Of a stretch of DNA of 64,000 bases, positions 40,118 through 50,815 are shown piece by piece. The stretch comes from Alligator mississippiensis (lineage: Eukaryota > Chordata > Crocodylia > Alligatoridae): NCBI RefSeq assembly GCF_030867095.1, contig NC_081828.1, forward strand, positions 220,007,978-220,071,977, written 5' to 3'. The position numbers and the translations under genes are program-made. The notes under the pieces were generated by a model. The model was not told the DNA's origin and searched no databases. It saw nothing but the letters and a program-made list of their open reading frames with translations. Numbering within the stretch: the first letter of the stretch is position 1; every line of letters starts with the position of its first letter.

Positions 40118-42800
40118 ATAGATTCATAGATTCATAGATGCTAGGGTCAGAAGGGACCTCAATAGATCATAAAGTCCGACCCCCTGCATAGGCAGGAAAG
40201 AGTGCTGGGTCTAGATGACCCCAGCTAGATACTCGTCTAACCTCCTCTTGAAGACCCCCAGGGCAGGGGAGAGCACCACCTCCCTTGGGAGCCCGTTCCA
40301 GACCTTGGCCACTCGAACTGTGAAGAAGTTCTTCCTAATGTCCAATCTAAATCTGCTCTCTGCTAGCTTGTGGCCATTATTTCTTGTAACCCCCGGGGGC
40401 GCCTTGGTGAATAAATACTCACCAATTCCCTTCTGTGCCCCCGTGATGAACTTATAGGCAGCCACGAGGTCGCCTCTCAACCTTCTCTTGCGGAGGCTGA
40501 AAAGGTCCAGTTTCTCTAGTCTCTCCTCGTAGGGCTTGGTCTGCAGGCCCTTAACCATACGAGTGGCCCTTCTCTGGACCCTCTCCAGGTTATCCACATC
40601 CTTCTTGAAGTGCGGCGCCCAGAATTGCACGCAGTACTCCAACTGCGGTCTGACCAGTGCCCTATAGAGGGGAAGTATCACCTCCCTGGACCTATTCGTC
40701 ATGCATCTGCTGATGCACGATAAAGTGCCATTGGCTTTTCTGATGGCTTCGTCACACTGCCGACTCATGTTCATCTTGGAGTCCACTAGGACTCCAACAT
40801 CCCTTTCCACCTCCGTGCCACCCACAGGCCATTCCCTAGGCTGTAGGTGTGCTGGACATTTCTCCTCCCTAGGTGCAGCACTTTGCATTTCTCCTTGTTG
40901 AACTGCATCCTGTTGTTTTCTGCCCACTTGTCCAACCTATCCAGGTCTGCCTGCAGCTGTTCCCTGCCCTCCGGCGTGTCCACTTCTCCCCATAGCTTTG
41001 TGTCATCTGCAAACTTGGACAGAGTACATTTCACTCCCACGTCCAAGTCGCTGATGAAGACATTAAAGAGTATCGGTCCAAGGACCGAGCCCTGCGGGAC
41101 CCCACTGCCCACACCCTTCTAGGTCGAAGCCGACCCATCCACCACGACTCTCTGGGTGCGACCCTCTAGCCAATTCACCACCCACCGGACTGTGCAGTCA
41201 TCCACATCACAGCCTCTTAATTTGTTCACCAGTATGGGGTGGGATACCGTATCGAAGGCCTTCCTGAAGTCTAAGTATACGACATCCACCCCTCCTCCTG
41301 TGTCCGGGCGTTTCGTAACCTGGTCATAGAAAGAGACTAGGTTGGTCAGGCACGATCTGCCTGCTACGAACCCGTGCTGGTTTCCCCTCAGCATAATTTG
41401 CCCTGCCGGGCTCTCACAAATGTGAGCCTTGATAATTTTTTCAAAGACTTTACCAAGGATGGAGGTGAGACTGACTGGCCTATAGTTGCCCGGGTCCTCC
41501 TTCCTCCCCTTCTTGAAAATGGGGACCACGTTAGCCCTTTTCCAGTCCTCCGGGACTTGGCCCGTGCGCCACGAGCGTTCAAATATTCCCGCCAGTGGCT
41601 CTGCAATGACGTTGGCCAGTGCCTTCAGCACCCTCGGATGGAGCCCATCCGGGCCTGCCGACTTAAAGGCATCCAGTTCTTCCAAGTGACTCTGCACCAC
41701 CTCAGGGTCTACGCATGGAAGTCTGGCGCCTTGCTGCTGCCCCTCTACAACCCCAGTGAGAGACTTGTCGTGCCCCTCGCTTAGGGACACTGAGGCAAAG
41801 AACTCGTTGAGGAGTTCAGCCTTGTCCCCCCTATCTGTCACCAATTGTTTCTACCCATTTAGCAGGGGTCCTATTCCTCCCTGGGCCTTCCTTTTACTCC
41901 CTATATATCTAAAAAACAATTTCTTGTTGTCCTTTACTTGGGTTGCCATCCTCAGCTCCATGGTAGCTTTGGCCCATCTAACTGCCTCCCTACAAGCACG
42001 AGCAGAGGAGGTATATTCGTCTTTGGTGATCTCTCCCTGTTTCCACTTTTTATGTGCTCCCCTTTTGGCCCTTAGGCTGCCCTGGATTTCTCTGGTCAGC
42101 CAGGGAAGCCTCCTGGCCCCTTGCCCTCTTTTGCCTCGCTCGGGGATCGTCTTGCTTTGTGCCCGAAGGATCGTTTCCTTTAGGCACAGACACCCTTCTT
42201 GGGGTCCCATCCCTTCAAAACTCCTACTCTGCAGTGCTTCCTTGACTAATCGCCTGAGTGCATTGAGATCAGCTTTCCTAACGTCTAGCACTTTCACCCT
42301 ACTAGTTACCTTACCCACTCGACGTCTTATGTTGAATTCTATTATTAGGTGATCACTGTCTCCCAAATGGCTACCGATCTGGCAGTCCCCTATCATGTCA
42401 TCTCCCGTTGCCAATACCAGATCCAGTATGGCATTCCCCCTAGTGGGACCATGCACCTCCTGTGGCAGGTGGAGGTCCTGTACACAGGTTAGAAACCTGC
42501 GTGAGCGATGGGACCTTGCTGTCTGCGTCTCCCAGCAGATGTCCGGGTAGTTTAGGTCCCCCATGACTACCGCCTCTTTAGCTTTTATGGTCTCCGAGAC
42601 TTGCCTCAGGAGCCCCGCATCTATTTCTTCCCCTTGGAAGCACAGCTTGCCCCCGGCTGACCCCCTGCTCTCGCCTCCAGCGAGAGGCGTCTTCAGGGCA
42701 ACAACATCTGTCTGCTGGGCTGCTGTCCCCCAGCTCTTCTTAGCCCCGCTCTCTTCTCCATGCCTCAGTGCATCTGCCCTCGTGTCGGGCATGCTGCTCT
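40118..42800 (-). mobile_element. CR1 LINE, long 5'-truncated copy, antisense
   Basis: The 3' end is at the left (ATTCATAGATTCATAGATGC, a CR1 terminal octamer repeat). Read on the minus strand, the ORF2-like frame runs from 42792. It contains endonuclease sequence VVMGDLNYPDICW and the catalytic GDSDH motif (about 42345), reverse transcriptase NYRPVSLTSILGKVFEKI, VVYLDFRKAFDTVSHPIL, the FADDTKLW active-site box, and a C-terminal tail ending FKRRLDEYLAGVI at 40211. Only three lesions interrupt it: in-frame stops at 41853-41851 and 41121-41119, and one frameshift near 40800-40860. This is the youngest-looking autonomous element in the window. The 5' part of the element is missing. Confidence 0.93.
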
Positions 42801-43194
42801 TTTATCCCCTCCGGCGGCTCTGCCCCCAGGTTGTAAATGGACCAGTCCGGGTGAGGTGGAGCCAGTCTACAACCAGGTTCAGACTCTTCACCTTGCCCTG
42901 GGTAGGGGCCGGGCTAGCCCCTCCCCAAGTGTTACCTGATTGGTGGGAACAGCCCACCAATCAGAATCAAGCTTCTCCAAGCCCGGCATGCCAAGCAATG
43001 TCCAACGAGCCGGCCACGCGGGTAAAGAGCAGGCTGTGCTGGAGAGTCCATCACAGCTCCTCTCTCCAGTCATGGGTCACGTTGATAGCTCTGCACACAA
43101 CCCCCTTCTGCCCCTGCACGATCCCCTACCCCCTTCTCAGCCCGTGTGCGCTGCCTGCCTGCCATCGTGGGGCAATGCAATGGGATCTCGGTGC

Positions 43195-43296
43195 AGAACA
43201 TGCGGTGGGACGCACTGCTCCAGTCCCCCAGCATCTGCACTGGCTCTCAGTTGCTTTCTGGGTGCAATGCGGGATTTGACCTTTAAGGCTCTAAAT
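43195..43296 (+). mobile_element. Non-CR1 LINE remnant, left half
   Basis: The plus strand encodes RTAPVPQHLHWLSVAFWVQC then, after a break, FKALN: the LHWLPV…FKILLLTFKALNG signature found near the end of reverse transcriptase ORFs in some LINE families. It continues at 44395 (GLDPTY…) beyond the inserted hAT element. Confidence 0.5.
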
Positions 43297-43617
43297 CAAG
43301 AGCAGGCAAAATACGGTCTGCAGGCCGAATCCAGCCTGCCAGGCCATTTTATACAGCCACCAGATAGACCCTAAAAAATTTAGGAAATATTTATCTGCTC
43401 CTGGCTGCCTGTCGAAGACAACAGGAGCCAAGGGCAGTAGGACCCAGGGGGAGCCAGCAGCTGTAGACTGGAACCCAGCCCCACCCACTCCCAGCCATTT
43501 CCCTGCTTCCTGCCCCTGCCCTGCTCCAGCACTACATGGCTCCCGGGTGCATCGCTGGACCAGGGAGCACAGGGCCCCACTGATACAGGGGTGAGTGTGT
43601 GCGCGCAGGCAGGAGCA

Positions 43618-43662
43618 GAGAGAGAGAGAGAGAGTGTGTGTGTGTGTGTGTGTGTGTGTGCA
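43618..43662. repeat. (GA)n(GT)n microsatellite
   Basis: About eight GA units followed by about fourteen GT units, inside the hAT element. Confidence 0.95.
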
Positions 43663-43785
43663 GGAAGGGGCAGAGCATGTGTGCGCACGCGCAGGCAGGG
43701 GCAGTGTGTGCGCATGTGCGCATGCAGGTGCAGGTAGGGACAATATGTGTGTAGGCAGGGGCAGTGTATGTATAGGCAGGGGCAG

Positions 43786-43787
<2 letters not shown>

Positions 43788-43819
<32 letters not shown>
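43788..43819. repeat. (GT)n microsatellite
   Basis: About fifteen uninterrupted GT units inside the hAT element. A CA-rich imperfect tract follows at 43840-44000. Confidence 0.95.
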
Positions 43820-44394
43820 CACAGGGTAAATCCCACATGCACACCACACCATACACATGCACCCACACACCCCCTTGCACTGCCATACACAGAGACCCTC
43901 ACACACCCCAGCCACCCTCCCCCACACACATTTCCCCCACACCCCACATATCTACACACATACCCACATGCTCCCTCACCCCACACACACACAGCCCCCC
44001 AGAATCCTATCCCTAGCCCCCCACAATATACAAGTGTAAGAATTCATTATAAGCTATTGTGCAGTCACCTCTGCGTACACTACACAAACACATGTAAATC
44101 AGGGCAAAAGTATTTTTTGAAATCAAATTCATGAATGTTTTGCATGTGCGCTTTTTAGAATATAATTTGGTATTTTTCTGGTTCCAAGATGGCAAAACCC
44201 CTTGCTGAAAGGAGAACTTGTGGGGGCAAGGGGAGGGACTTCTGGTGGCAAAGGTCAGAGGGGGCGGGACTTCTGATCCAAGATGGCGACCAGGGGGCAG
44301 GGCACCTGTTAAGGGGTGGGGCAACCCATAGAGCCCTTGACAACTTGCCAAAACTCAGTAAGTGGCCCTCCACCCCAAATGATTGCTCGCCCTG

Positions 44395-44460
44395 CTCTAA
44401 ATGGCCTGGACCCTACATACCGTATCCACCCACCTACCACGGGCCCCTGAATGAGACCCA
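44395..44460 (+). mobile_element. Non-CR1 LINE remnant, right half
   Basis: Continuation of the 43195 remnant after the hAT insertion; it encodes NGLDPTYRIHPPTTG-like sequence once the transposon and one duplication copy are removed. Confidence 0.45.
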
Positions 44461-45044
44461 GTCCTTGTTTTGGGGAAGGTGGCATGAAGAAAAAAAGATT
44501 TTCCTAGAGTTGTGGCCACACAGAAGGGCTGGAGCCTCATCAGCTTGCTCGCCCTCTTCTTCCTGCTCAGCCAAAAGCTGCAACCCTAGCTGCTGCTGGC
44601 AACTGGTCTCCATGGGAGGATCTATGATTTTGAAGGCTGTGAAATAGATGAGAGACCAGGAGTAGCTAGCCGATAGCACAGCTGCCAGAAGGAAAGGTAG
44701 CTTGATTAACAGACCATCAAGGCCATTAGAAGGGAGAGATGGTTGTTAACACCGGGGCAGTGACAAACAAGGAGCCGTGAAGTCAACCAACTCCCTCAGC
44801 TGCTTGAATAGAAATGTCACTGCTGCTGCCAGGTGGAGCAGGAAGAAAGTGGGGCGCTTCTATTCTGGGCAGAAAATCATTTTGCCCATTGAAGACACGC
44901 AGCCCAACGTGCTGATGTTCGAGGAAAGGTGCATGCGGTATGAGCACAGGGCCGAAGGGGCTGCCTTCGCCCTTATACCCCATCGCGATCCCCAAGGTCA
45001 GCCTGGAGCAGCCTCCTGCAGGTGCCATCAGTACGTCAAGTCCA
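44461..45044. other. Nothing recognised
   Basis: About 0.6 kb of mixed sequence with short, unremarkable open frames. Confidence 0.4.
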
Positions 45045-45255
45045 CGTAGGAGCATAGGGAGCTGTTGGAAGGGACCTTGCAGGGACATCTCGTCCAGCAT
45101 CCCTGACCAAACCACCCCAGCCACGTGTCTGTCCAGCCTGCTCTTGGACGTTTCCAGGGATGCAGTTTCCAGTCCCTCTCGGTGCCTGTTCCAGTGTTTG
45201 ACCTCCTTCATTTGCCACTTGGTAAAACACGTGGGAGGTCGTTCTCGGCAGCTGC
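45045..45255 (-). mobile_element. CR1 3' tail, antisense
   Basis: GGAGCTGTTGGAAGGGACCTTGCAGGGACATCTCGTCCAGC, GCCTGCTCTTGGACGTTTCCAGGGATG and CTCGGTGCCTGTTCCAGTG are the reverse complement of the CR1 3' end. Confidence 0.75.
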
Positions 45256-46171
45256 TCCTCAGCTCAGCATTTCCCTCTCTCCAGAGCCCAAGCCTGGCAC
45301 TGCAAGACCTTTTGGGCAGGCATTTAACATGCAAAGGGAGGCTGCGATGTACACGTGGGGGTCTCTGCTTTATGTTGTTACCTTAGCTGTGCTTTTCGGT
45401 TGTTCCCTGCTATTGCTGGGAGCCTGCGTTGGGAAAGGTGGCCAGTGCACGGCACAAACAGCTAACTAAATACAAGTCTCCCTCGGGTAGGGCCTATTGC
45501 TATGGCAGGCAGACGTTGTCATCACAGCCCATAGGAGGAAAACCAGCAGGGCACAAGGAATTCATTGAGATCTAACCCAGACCGGCAGTTTCCCAGTGTG
45601 GCCTGAACAGTGGTGTGAGCGGGGCGGCGGGGGCAAAACCAGCTGTTGCTGGCATCTGCACGATGGTGCTGGCGACGCTGCGCCGCTGGGCCCGAAGGAA
45701 GCGAGACGCGGATGATCTGCTAAGAGGAACAACTGGCTGTTCGTGTTGAAGAGCTTTTGTCTCCGGTGTTTTCTCACGTCCCAGTTCTGGCCAAGATCTT
45801 TCAAATACAGCTCATTTGAAATCTCCCAGGATCAAGCCATTTTGTAGCCGACACAGGGCACAAAGCAGTAGGAAGAACTTCACAAGGGTAATTACTCTCT
45901 ATCTTTTTTTGTGCCCTCATCTTATAAACAGCACATCCAGATAACCTCAAAGGCTGTAAAGGACTTGTTTGACCACAGGTCAGATGTGCCAGTTTTTCAG
46001 CTGACAGGGCTTTTATTGTCAAAATCAAATAATGAAGAATGCTGGTCTAGGAACAAAGCCACGGTGCCCACAGGGAACAAGGCGGAGAGAGATCGCTTAA
46101 TAATATCACATCCTCTCTCCATTGCATCATCCAGGAGGATCTAAAATTATATTCCCCTCTGTGACCCGGGG
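45256..46171. other. Nothing recognised
   Basis: Mixed composition. A short plus-strand frame (45125-45469) has a hydrophobic stretch SLLYVVTLAVLFGCSLLLLG but no family and no splice context that I can support. Confidence 0.35.
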
Positions 46172-46297
46172 TCACTTCTGATGGTGAAACCAGGAGGACA
46201 TTTTCCTCCTAACAAGGTCAGACTGAAGCTCCGCGTTGTCCCCATGCGCCAGCGTGCCGTTGCCATTTCGGTCCAACTGAGGCTGCTCAGAGAGCAT
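46172..46297 (-). other. Small ORF with a perfect-looking EF-hand loop
   Basis: A 41-codon minus-strand frame contains DRNGNGTLAHGD: D1, N3, N5, G6, T7, L8 and an acidic residue at 12 fit the calcium-binding EF-hand loop. A plausible acceptor (CTCTCTGAGCAG) precedes it, so it could be an exon fragment or a pseudoexon. I recognise no parent gene and saw no convincing partner exon. Confidence 0.2.
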
Positions 46298-47411
46298 GCA
46301 AGCAAGTCGTTACCTGCTCCAGCTGTTAGCGCCACGGGCCAAGGGTGGGCACCAGCGGCCACGCCGCAGAGCGAGCAGGGATGCTGTGCTTCGTGCTGGA
46401 CGCAGGGCTGCTGCCTGCGGGGGCACCGCACCCCAGGCGCCGAGCTGGGTGACAGAGGCACCCCGCGCAGTCCTGGGCCAGGCACCCCACCGAGCTGGGA
46501 GGAGCGGGGCTCAGACACGCCTGTGCCTGGCACCTCCCTGCTCAGCCCCTCCGCTCTCCGGAGTGCCCTCAGGAGGTGCTGCGGGCTCCCCATTCCCTGA
46601 ACAGGGGTGCCAGGTGCAGAGCCTGTCCGCCTGGCTCTCCTGCTGGGCCCAGGCGCCGCACTTCTCAGTGTGGGGAGCCCTAGGGACAGGGCCTGCGGGC
46701 TGGGATCTGGGTCCAGGGGGTCTACAGGCCGTGGGGTGCAGAGGCTTGGGCTCCACTCCTCCTCTCTGCCCCCTATGCATTGCAGCACCGCACCCAGCAC
46801 GCACTGTCCTGCAACCAGGCGGCACGTGGGTCTTGCTCCCGTCCTCGTTCAGGGTGTTGGACAAGCGCGCCAGGTGCTGGAGACTCCAGATGTTTCTCCT
46901 GGGTGCCTATCTGCACCCCACGAACCTCAGAGCCTGCAGCCCCGAGCCCTAATCATCGTCCTGGATGGTGTCGGAAGTGGAGCTGCTGACGCTGAGAGGG
47001 TGCCAGCGTGCACAGAAGTTAAAAATAGGCTGCTGCCGGCTTTCCGGCTCATCGCTGGCTCCTGGAAGCCTACGGGGAGAGCTGTTCTCTCCAGCCGAGA
47101 CGAGAAACGGCCTGCTGACGCACCGGGCCTCCGAGTCTCCGGAAAGTTGTGGACTCGGTTGTTCAGCAGCGGAGCCCCCTTGCTCGTTATCTGCGCATCT
47201 CTTCCAGCTCGAGTTTACGAGCGCTGCCAACTGCTCCCCCTTCCCTCCCGGGCAGCGTAGGCTGAGGTGGCACCAGGCTGACGCCTCCTCGCTGCCAGCT
47301 CCGCTGATACCGGCGGGGCGGAGGGGGCCTGTGAGATGCGCGGGGCAGGTGCCTCCAGCGCCGTCCCGCTGCGTGGGAGCAGGAGAGCAAATGCCATGCG
47401 GGGGGTGCTCC
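46298..47411. other. GC-rich region, no gene recognised
   Basis: Open frames occur on both strands as expected from composition. Acceptor-like sequences on the minus strand (for example CACCCTCTCAG near 46990) lead only to short frames. Confidence 0.35.
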
Positions 47412-47520
47412 GTGGAGGCACCCCTGAGCACTGTGGGGAGTGGGGGGGGGGCAGGCACCCCTGAGCACTGCAGGGAGCGGGGGGGGGCAGGGACCCCCGG
47501 GTGCTGCAAGGAGGGGAGCA
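47412..47520. repeat. Short minisatellite, 37-bp unit
   Basis: About two and a half copies of a unit starting GGCACCCCTGAGCACTG and ending in a long G run; copy starts at 47417 and 47454. Confidence 0.8.
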
Positions 47521-47784
47521 GGGCGGTGGGCATGGCGGGGGGACCCTGCACGCCAGGCCTGTGCAGAAGGGCTGGGTGCCCATGGGGGAGCACAGGGGCT
47601 GGGTGCCTATGGGGGAGGCAGCGCTGCGGCGGGGGAAAGGTGGGGTGCAGCAGCCGGAGACCGAAGCAGAGCTCCCGGCCCAGCCCGGTCAGGAGAGGAG
47701 ATTAGCACTGCTGGGAAGAGATGATGGAGGGACGTGGCGCGCCGAGACCGGTGCAGCTGGAGCTGGGCTCACCGTCCATCTGAC

Positions 47785-47870
47785 CGTGTAGGCATCGATG
47801 CCACAGTCGCCTAGTTTTTTAACGAGGATGGGGTGAGAGACAGTGTCAAAGGCCTTGCCCCTCTGCTTAG
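47785..47870 (-). mobile_element. CR1 reverse transcriptase fragment, antisense
   Basis: The minus strand encodes GKAFDTVSHPILVKKLGDCGIDAYTVRW, nearly identical to the CR1 consensus as seen in the 40118 copy. It is cut off on both sides. Confidence 0.85.
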
Positions 47871-47874
47871 GCTC

Positions 47875-48250
47875 AGCTCGATGCTGCACCAGGGGAGGAA
47901 GGGATTTGATCCCATGGTCAGACTGGTCTGGACTGGGCGTGGGGCTGCCTTCCTCTTGCAGTAGAGGCATGGCCTCGGCCTGGGATCTCTTCAGTGTATA
48001 TTAACACCCTTTGCAGCAGCAGGGTGTTGGCCGCCGCAGCCCCCCTGCTCTCCCTGGGGCAGGTTTGGGTGCTTTTGGTGGGTTTTTGGCAATACGCCCT
48101 GTAGTCGTGGAAAAAGACTGATGGTGTAGTTTTAGGAACGGGTTGGGTAAGCACGAACGGCTCAGCCAGGGTGATCCTGCCTCAGGCAGGCGTTGGATGA
48201 GATGTCAGCTCCAGAAGTCCCTTCCAACCCGCCTTTCCTATGACTCTCTG
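47875..48250 (+). mobile_element. CR1 3' UTR and terminus
   Basis: GGGATTTGATCCCATGGTCAGACTGG, GGTGTTGGCCGCCGCAGCCCCCCTGC and GGTGATCCTGCCTCAGGCAGGCG-TTGGATGAG follow the order of the long-3'-UTR CR1 at 55970-56335. It sits back-to-back with the antisense fragment at 47785. Confidence 0.75.
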
Positions 48251-48424
48251 AGTCCACGATTTTGGGTATCCGACTTGGGGCACCTGTGGATTGATTGTTT
48301 CTCTGAGCTGCTGGGATTCAGGAGCTAGGAGACTCCGTAAATGGAGACATGTTTGTATGCAGAAAATATGTACTAAGCTTTTGATGCACTTGAACGAATT
48401 TAACTCAGTTGGGCCTAACACAAT

Positions 48425-49067
48425 TCATCCCCAGGTGCTGAAGTAGCTAGAAGGCAGGGTAGGTTGGCACCGTATAGCCTAACCAAAGTATGTATGTAGG
48501 TATGTATGGGAGACGTACATGTGCTATACAGCACAAACTTTTGTGGGCTATAGCTCTCTGCTGAAGGAACGGGCAGAAGGGATCTCAGAGCCCTCGCTAA
48601 TAATATCTGCAAAATCGTGGGAAGCAGGTGAGGCTCCAGGCGACTGGATCAGGGCCAACATAGTGGCCCTCTTTAAAAATGGGAAAAATGAGGGCCCAGG
48701 GAGCTATAGACTGACTAACCTGATTCAATGCCTGGGAAGTTACAAGAGCAAATGATAAAGAAATCAGTTTGTAAATGGCTGGAGGAGGAAAGGCTGACTA
48801 TTAGCAGCTGATATGAGTCAGGGAGGCATGAGGCCAGAAGGGATCTTGGGGGTGACCCGGGCCAAACCCTCGCACGAATGCAGGCATGTTATTCCCAAGT
48901 CACCTGCTGCTTATCCGGAGCAAATCACGCCAACCCACCATGATCTCCTCCTTTGACACAGAAACAAGTTGGGTGGATGAAGGGAGTGCAGTGGACATCG
49001 TGTACTTGGACTTCAATAAGGTTTTTGATAAAGTCCTATATGACATTCTCATAAGTAAACTGGGGAA
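48425..49067 (+). mobile_element. Older CR1-type LINE, left part
   Basis: Broken frames encode WEAGEAPGDWIRANIVALFK and VDIVYLDFNKVFDKVLYDIL, the reverse transcriptase blocks seen in CR1. The element is interrupted by an antisense CR1 insertion and resumes near 49495. Confidence 0.75.
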
Positions 49068-49490
49068 TAATAGGATCACAGAAAATGAGGGCAGGAAGGG
49101 ACATCTAGACCAGCCCCAACTACATCACCCCAGCCAAGGCTTCGTCTAGCCGGGGCTTCAAAACCTCCAAGGATGGAGGGTCCACCACCTCTCTGGGGAG
49201 CCTGTCCCAGTGCTTCACCACCCCACTGGTGGGAAAGTTTTTCCCTATATCAAGCCTCAACTTCCCTTGCTGCAGCTTGAGCCCATTGCTCCTTGTCCTG
49301 TCATCTGCCCCCACTGAGGATAGCCCAGCTCCATCCTCTCTGCAACCCCACTGCAGGGAGGTGAAGGCTGCTAGTCAACCCCCCTCGGTCTGCTCTTCTG
49401 CAAACTCAATCAGCCCATTTCCCTCCGCCTCTCCTCACATGTCCTGTCCCCCAGCCCCCAAACTGTTTTCATTGCCCTCCAGTGGTGATG
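49068..49490 (-). mobile_element. CR1 3' end inserted antisense into an older LINE
   Basis: It starts with the reverse-complement terminus (GGATCACAGAAAATGAGGGCAGGAAGGGAC), encodes on the minus strand LKLQQGKLRLDIGKNF… and HWDRLPREVVDPPSLEVLKP, and ends near 49480. It belongs to the same subfamily as 62220-63475. Confidence 0.85.
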
Positions 49491-49494
49491 TTGG

Positions 49495-50525
49495 CCTAGA
49501 TAAAATTACTATGTGGATGCATAATTGGTTCAATAATTGAAAGGATCATAATGAATGGATCAATGTCTGAATGGGAGGAGGTTTCAAGTGGGGATCCACA
49601 GGGGTCTGCCCTGGCTCTGGTGTTTTTGAACATGTTTATTAATCATTTGGATGCCAGAATAGAGAGCTTTTTGGTCAAGTTTACAGAAGCATAAAACGGA
49701 AAGATTGCTAAAGCCTGGGAGGACAAGAAGCAGATTAAAAAAAAATCTTGATGGAGACATAGGGGAGAGACAGTGGAAGGAAGTTCGATGCAGACAAATG
49801 CAAGGTGCTGCACGGAGAGAGGAGAAACCAAAGAGACCGATACAGGATGGGAGATGACGGCCGCGCTGCTGAGAAGGACCCGGGGTTTTGGTGGAGCAGA
49901 GACTCAGCAGGAGTCAGCAATGTGATGCAGTCACAGAAAATGTAATTTGGGGTTGCATCAGTAGGTTTTTGAGGTGTGCGACACAGGATGTGATAATGCC
50001 ACTCGGTGCAGGTTCACCCTCAGCTGGAATTGTGTGTGTCGTCCCGGACTGCTCCTTTTCAGAAGGATGTGGGGACACGAGAGGGTCCGGGCACGACTGA
50101 CAATGAAAGAAGGGAGGTGAGGAAGGCAGACTGTAAAAAGAAAGGTCAAGAGAACCGGGCACGCTTAGCTTGGAGAAAAAGAGATGAAGGGGAGACACGG
50201 CAGTAGTTTTCAAACATCGGAAAGACTGCCGTAAAGAAGAGGAAGAGCAACCGGTTTCCTTTTCTGCAGAGAGCAGGACATGCAGCTATGGTTTTCAGTT
50301 GCAACAAAGGTGATTAATATTAAACCTCAGGAGAAACTTCACGGTTCGAGTCATCAGGCAGCGGAATAGACTGGCCAGGGAAACTGGAACACGTCCTCCT
50401 GCGGAGGTTTCCCAGCGCCGGCTGGATAAGCCCTTGATGGGCTGGGTTAGGACTCGCACGGGCCTGCAAATGGAGCAGATGACCTGTGAAGTCCCTTCCA
50501 ACCCTCCACTTCTGTACGGGCCACG
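49495..50525 (+). mobile_element. Older CR1-type LINE, right part
   Basis: Resumption of the reverse transcriptase frame (MWMHNWFNN, then GSTGVCPGSGVF and NMFINHLDA-like sequence), KCKVLH-coding DNA near 49795, and a CR1 3' end with GCAGATGACCTGTGAAGTCCCTTCCAACCC near 50475-50505. Confidence 0.8.
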
Positions 50526-50724
50526 GGGTTACGCTTGGGATGAGTGTGTTATATGATTATTCTACATGAAATACATGAATAGGAAGAGATAAAGCATCTA
50601 AGACAGCTGTGTACAGATTACGATAGGCAAGAGGAAAAGAAAACACTAGAGGATCAAACCTTATTCTTAGCTGTTACTATTATTTAAATAAGATGTCATT
50701 AAGTGACACAAGTCACAAGCTGGG

Positions 50725-50815
50725 ATGATGTAGCTGGGGCTGGTCCTGCTTGGAGCAGGGGGTTGGACTAGATGTGACCTCCTGAGGTCCCTTCAACCCT
50801 CGTTGTCTGTGAGTC
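50725..50815 (+). mobile_element. CR1 3' tail
   Basis: GGGATGATGTAGCTGGGGCTGGTCCTGCTTGGAGCAGGGGGTTGGACTAGATG matches the last 90 bp of the copy at 62220-63475. Confidence 0.85.

Larger units (their letters stand above)
43297..44394. mobile_element. hAT-type non-autonomous DNA transposon, 1098 bp
   Basis: The 8-bp target duplication CTCTAAAT flanks it perfectly (43289-43296 and 44395-44402). The termini are CAAGAGCAGGCAAAATACGG and, inverted, CAGGGCGAGCAATCATTTGG, both of the CAGGG-(N)-GGCAA hAT type. Removing the element restores a continuous LINE segment. The interior carries GA, GT and CA microsatellites and no transposase frame. Confidence 0.85.

Noticed and set aside
39320..42671. 32-bp identical sequence at 39320 and 42640, considered as a target duplication or recombination footprint
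   Set aside because: Both copies encode the same CR1 peptide in the same orientation, so they are parts of two CR1 copies.
40211..42792. Reverse transcriptase/endonuclease frames as host genes
   Set aside because: Motif order, the 3' terminal octamers and stop codons show that these are CR1 retroposon copies, not cellular genes.
43613..44000. GT/CA tracts considered as a CRISPR-like or regulatory array
   Set aside because: They are simple dinucleotide microsatellites with no repeat-spacer structure.
43595..44134. Frames with long Cys-Val or His-Thr runs
   Set aside because: They are translations of GT/CA microsatellites inside the hAT element.
45125..45469. Possible small membrane protein (hydrophobic stretch near its C-terminus)
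   Set aside because: The first half overlaps an antisense CR1 tail, and the hydrophobic segment alone is not evidence of a gene.
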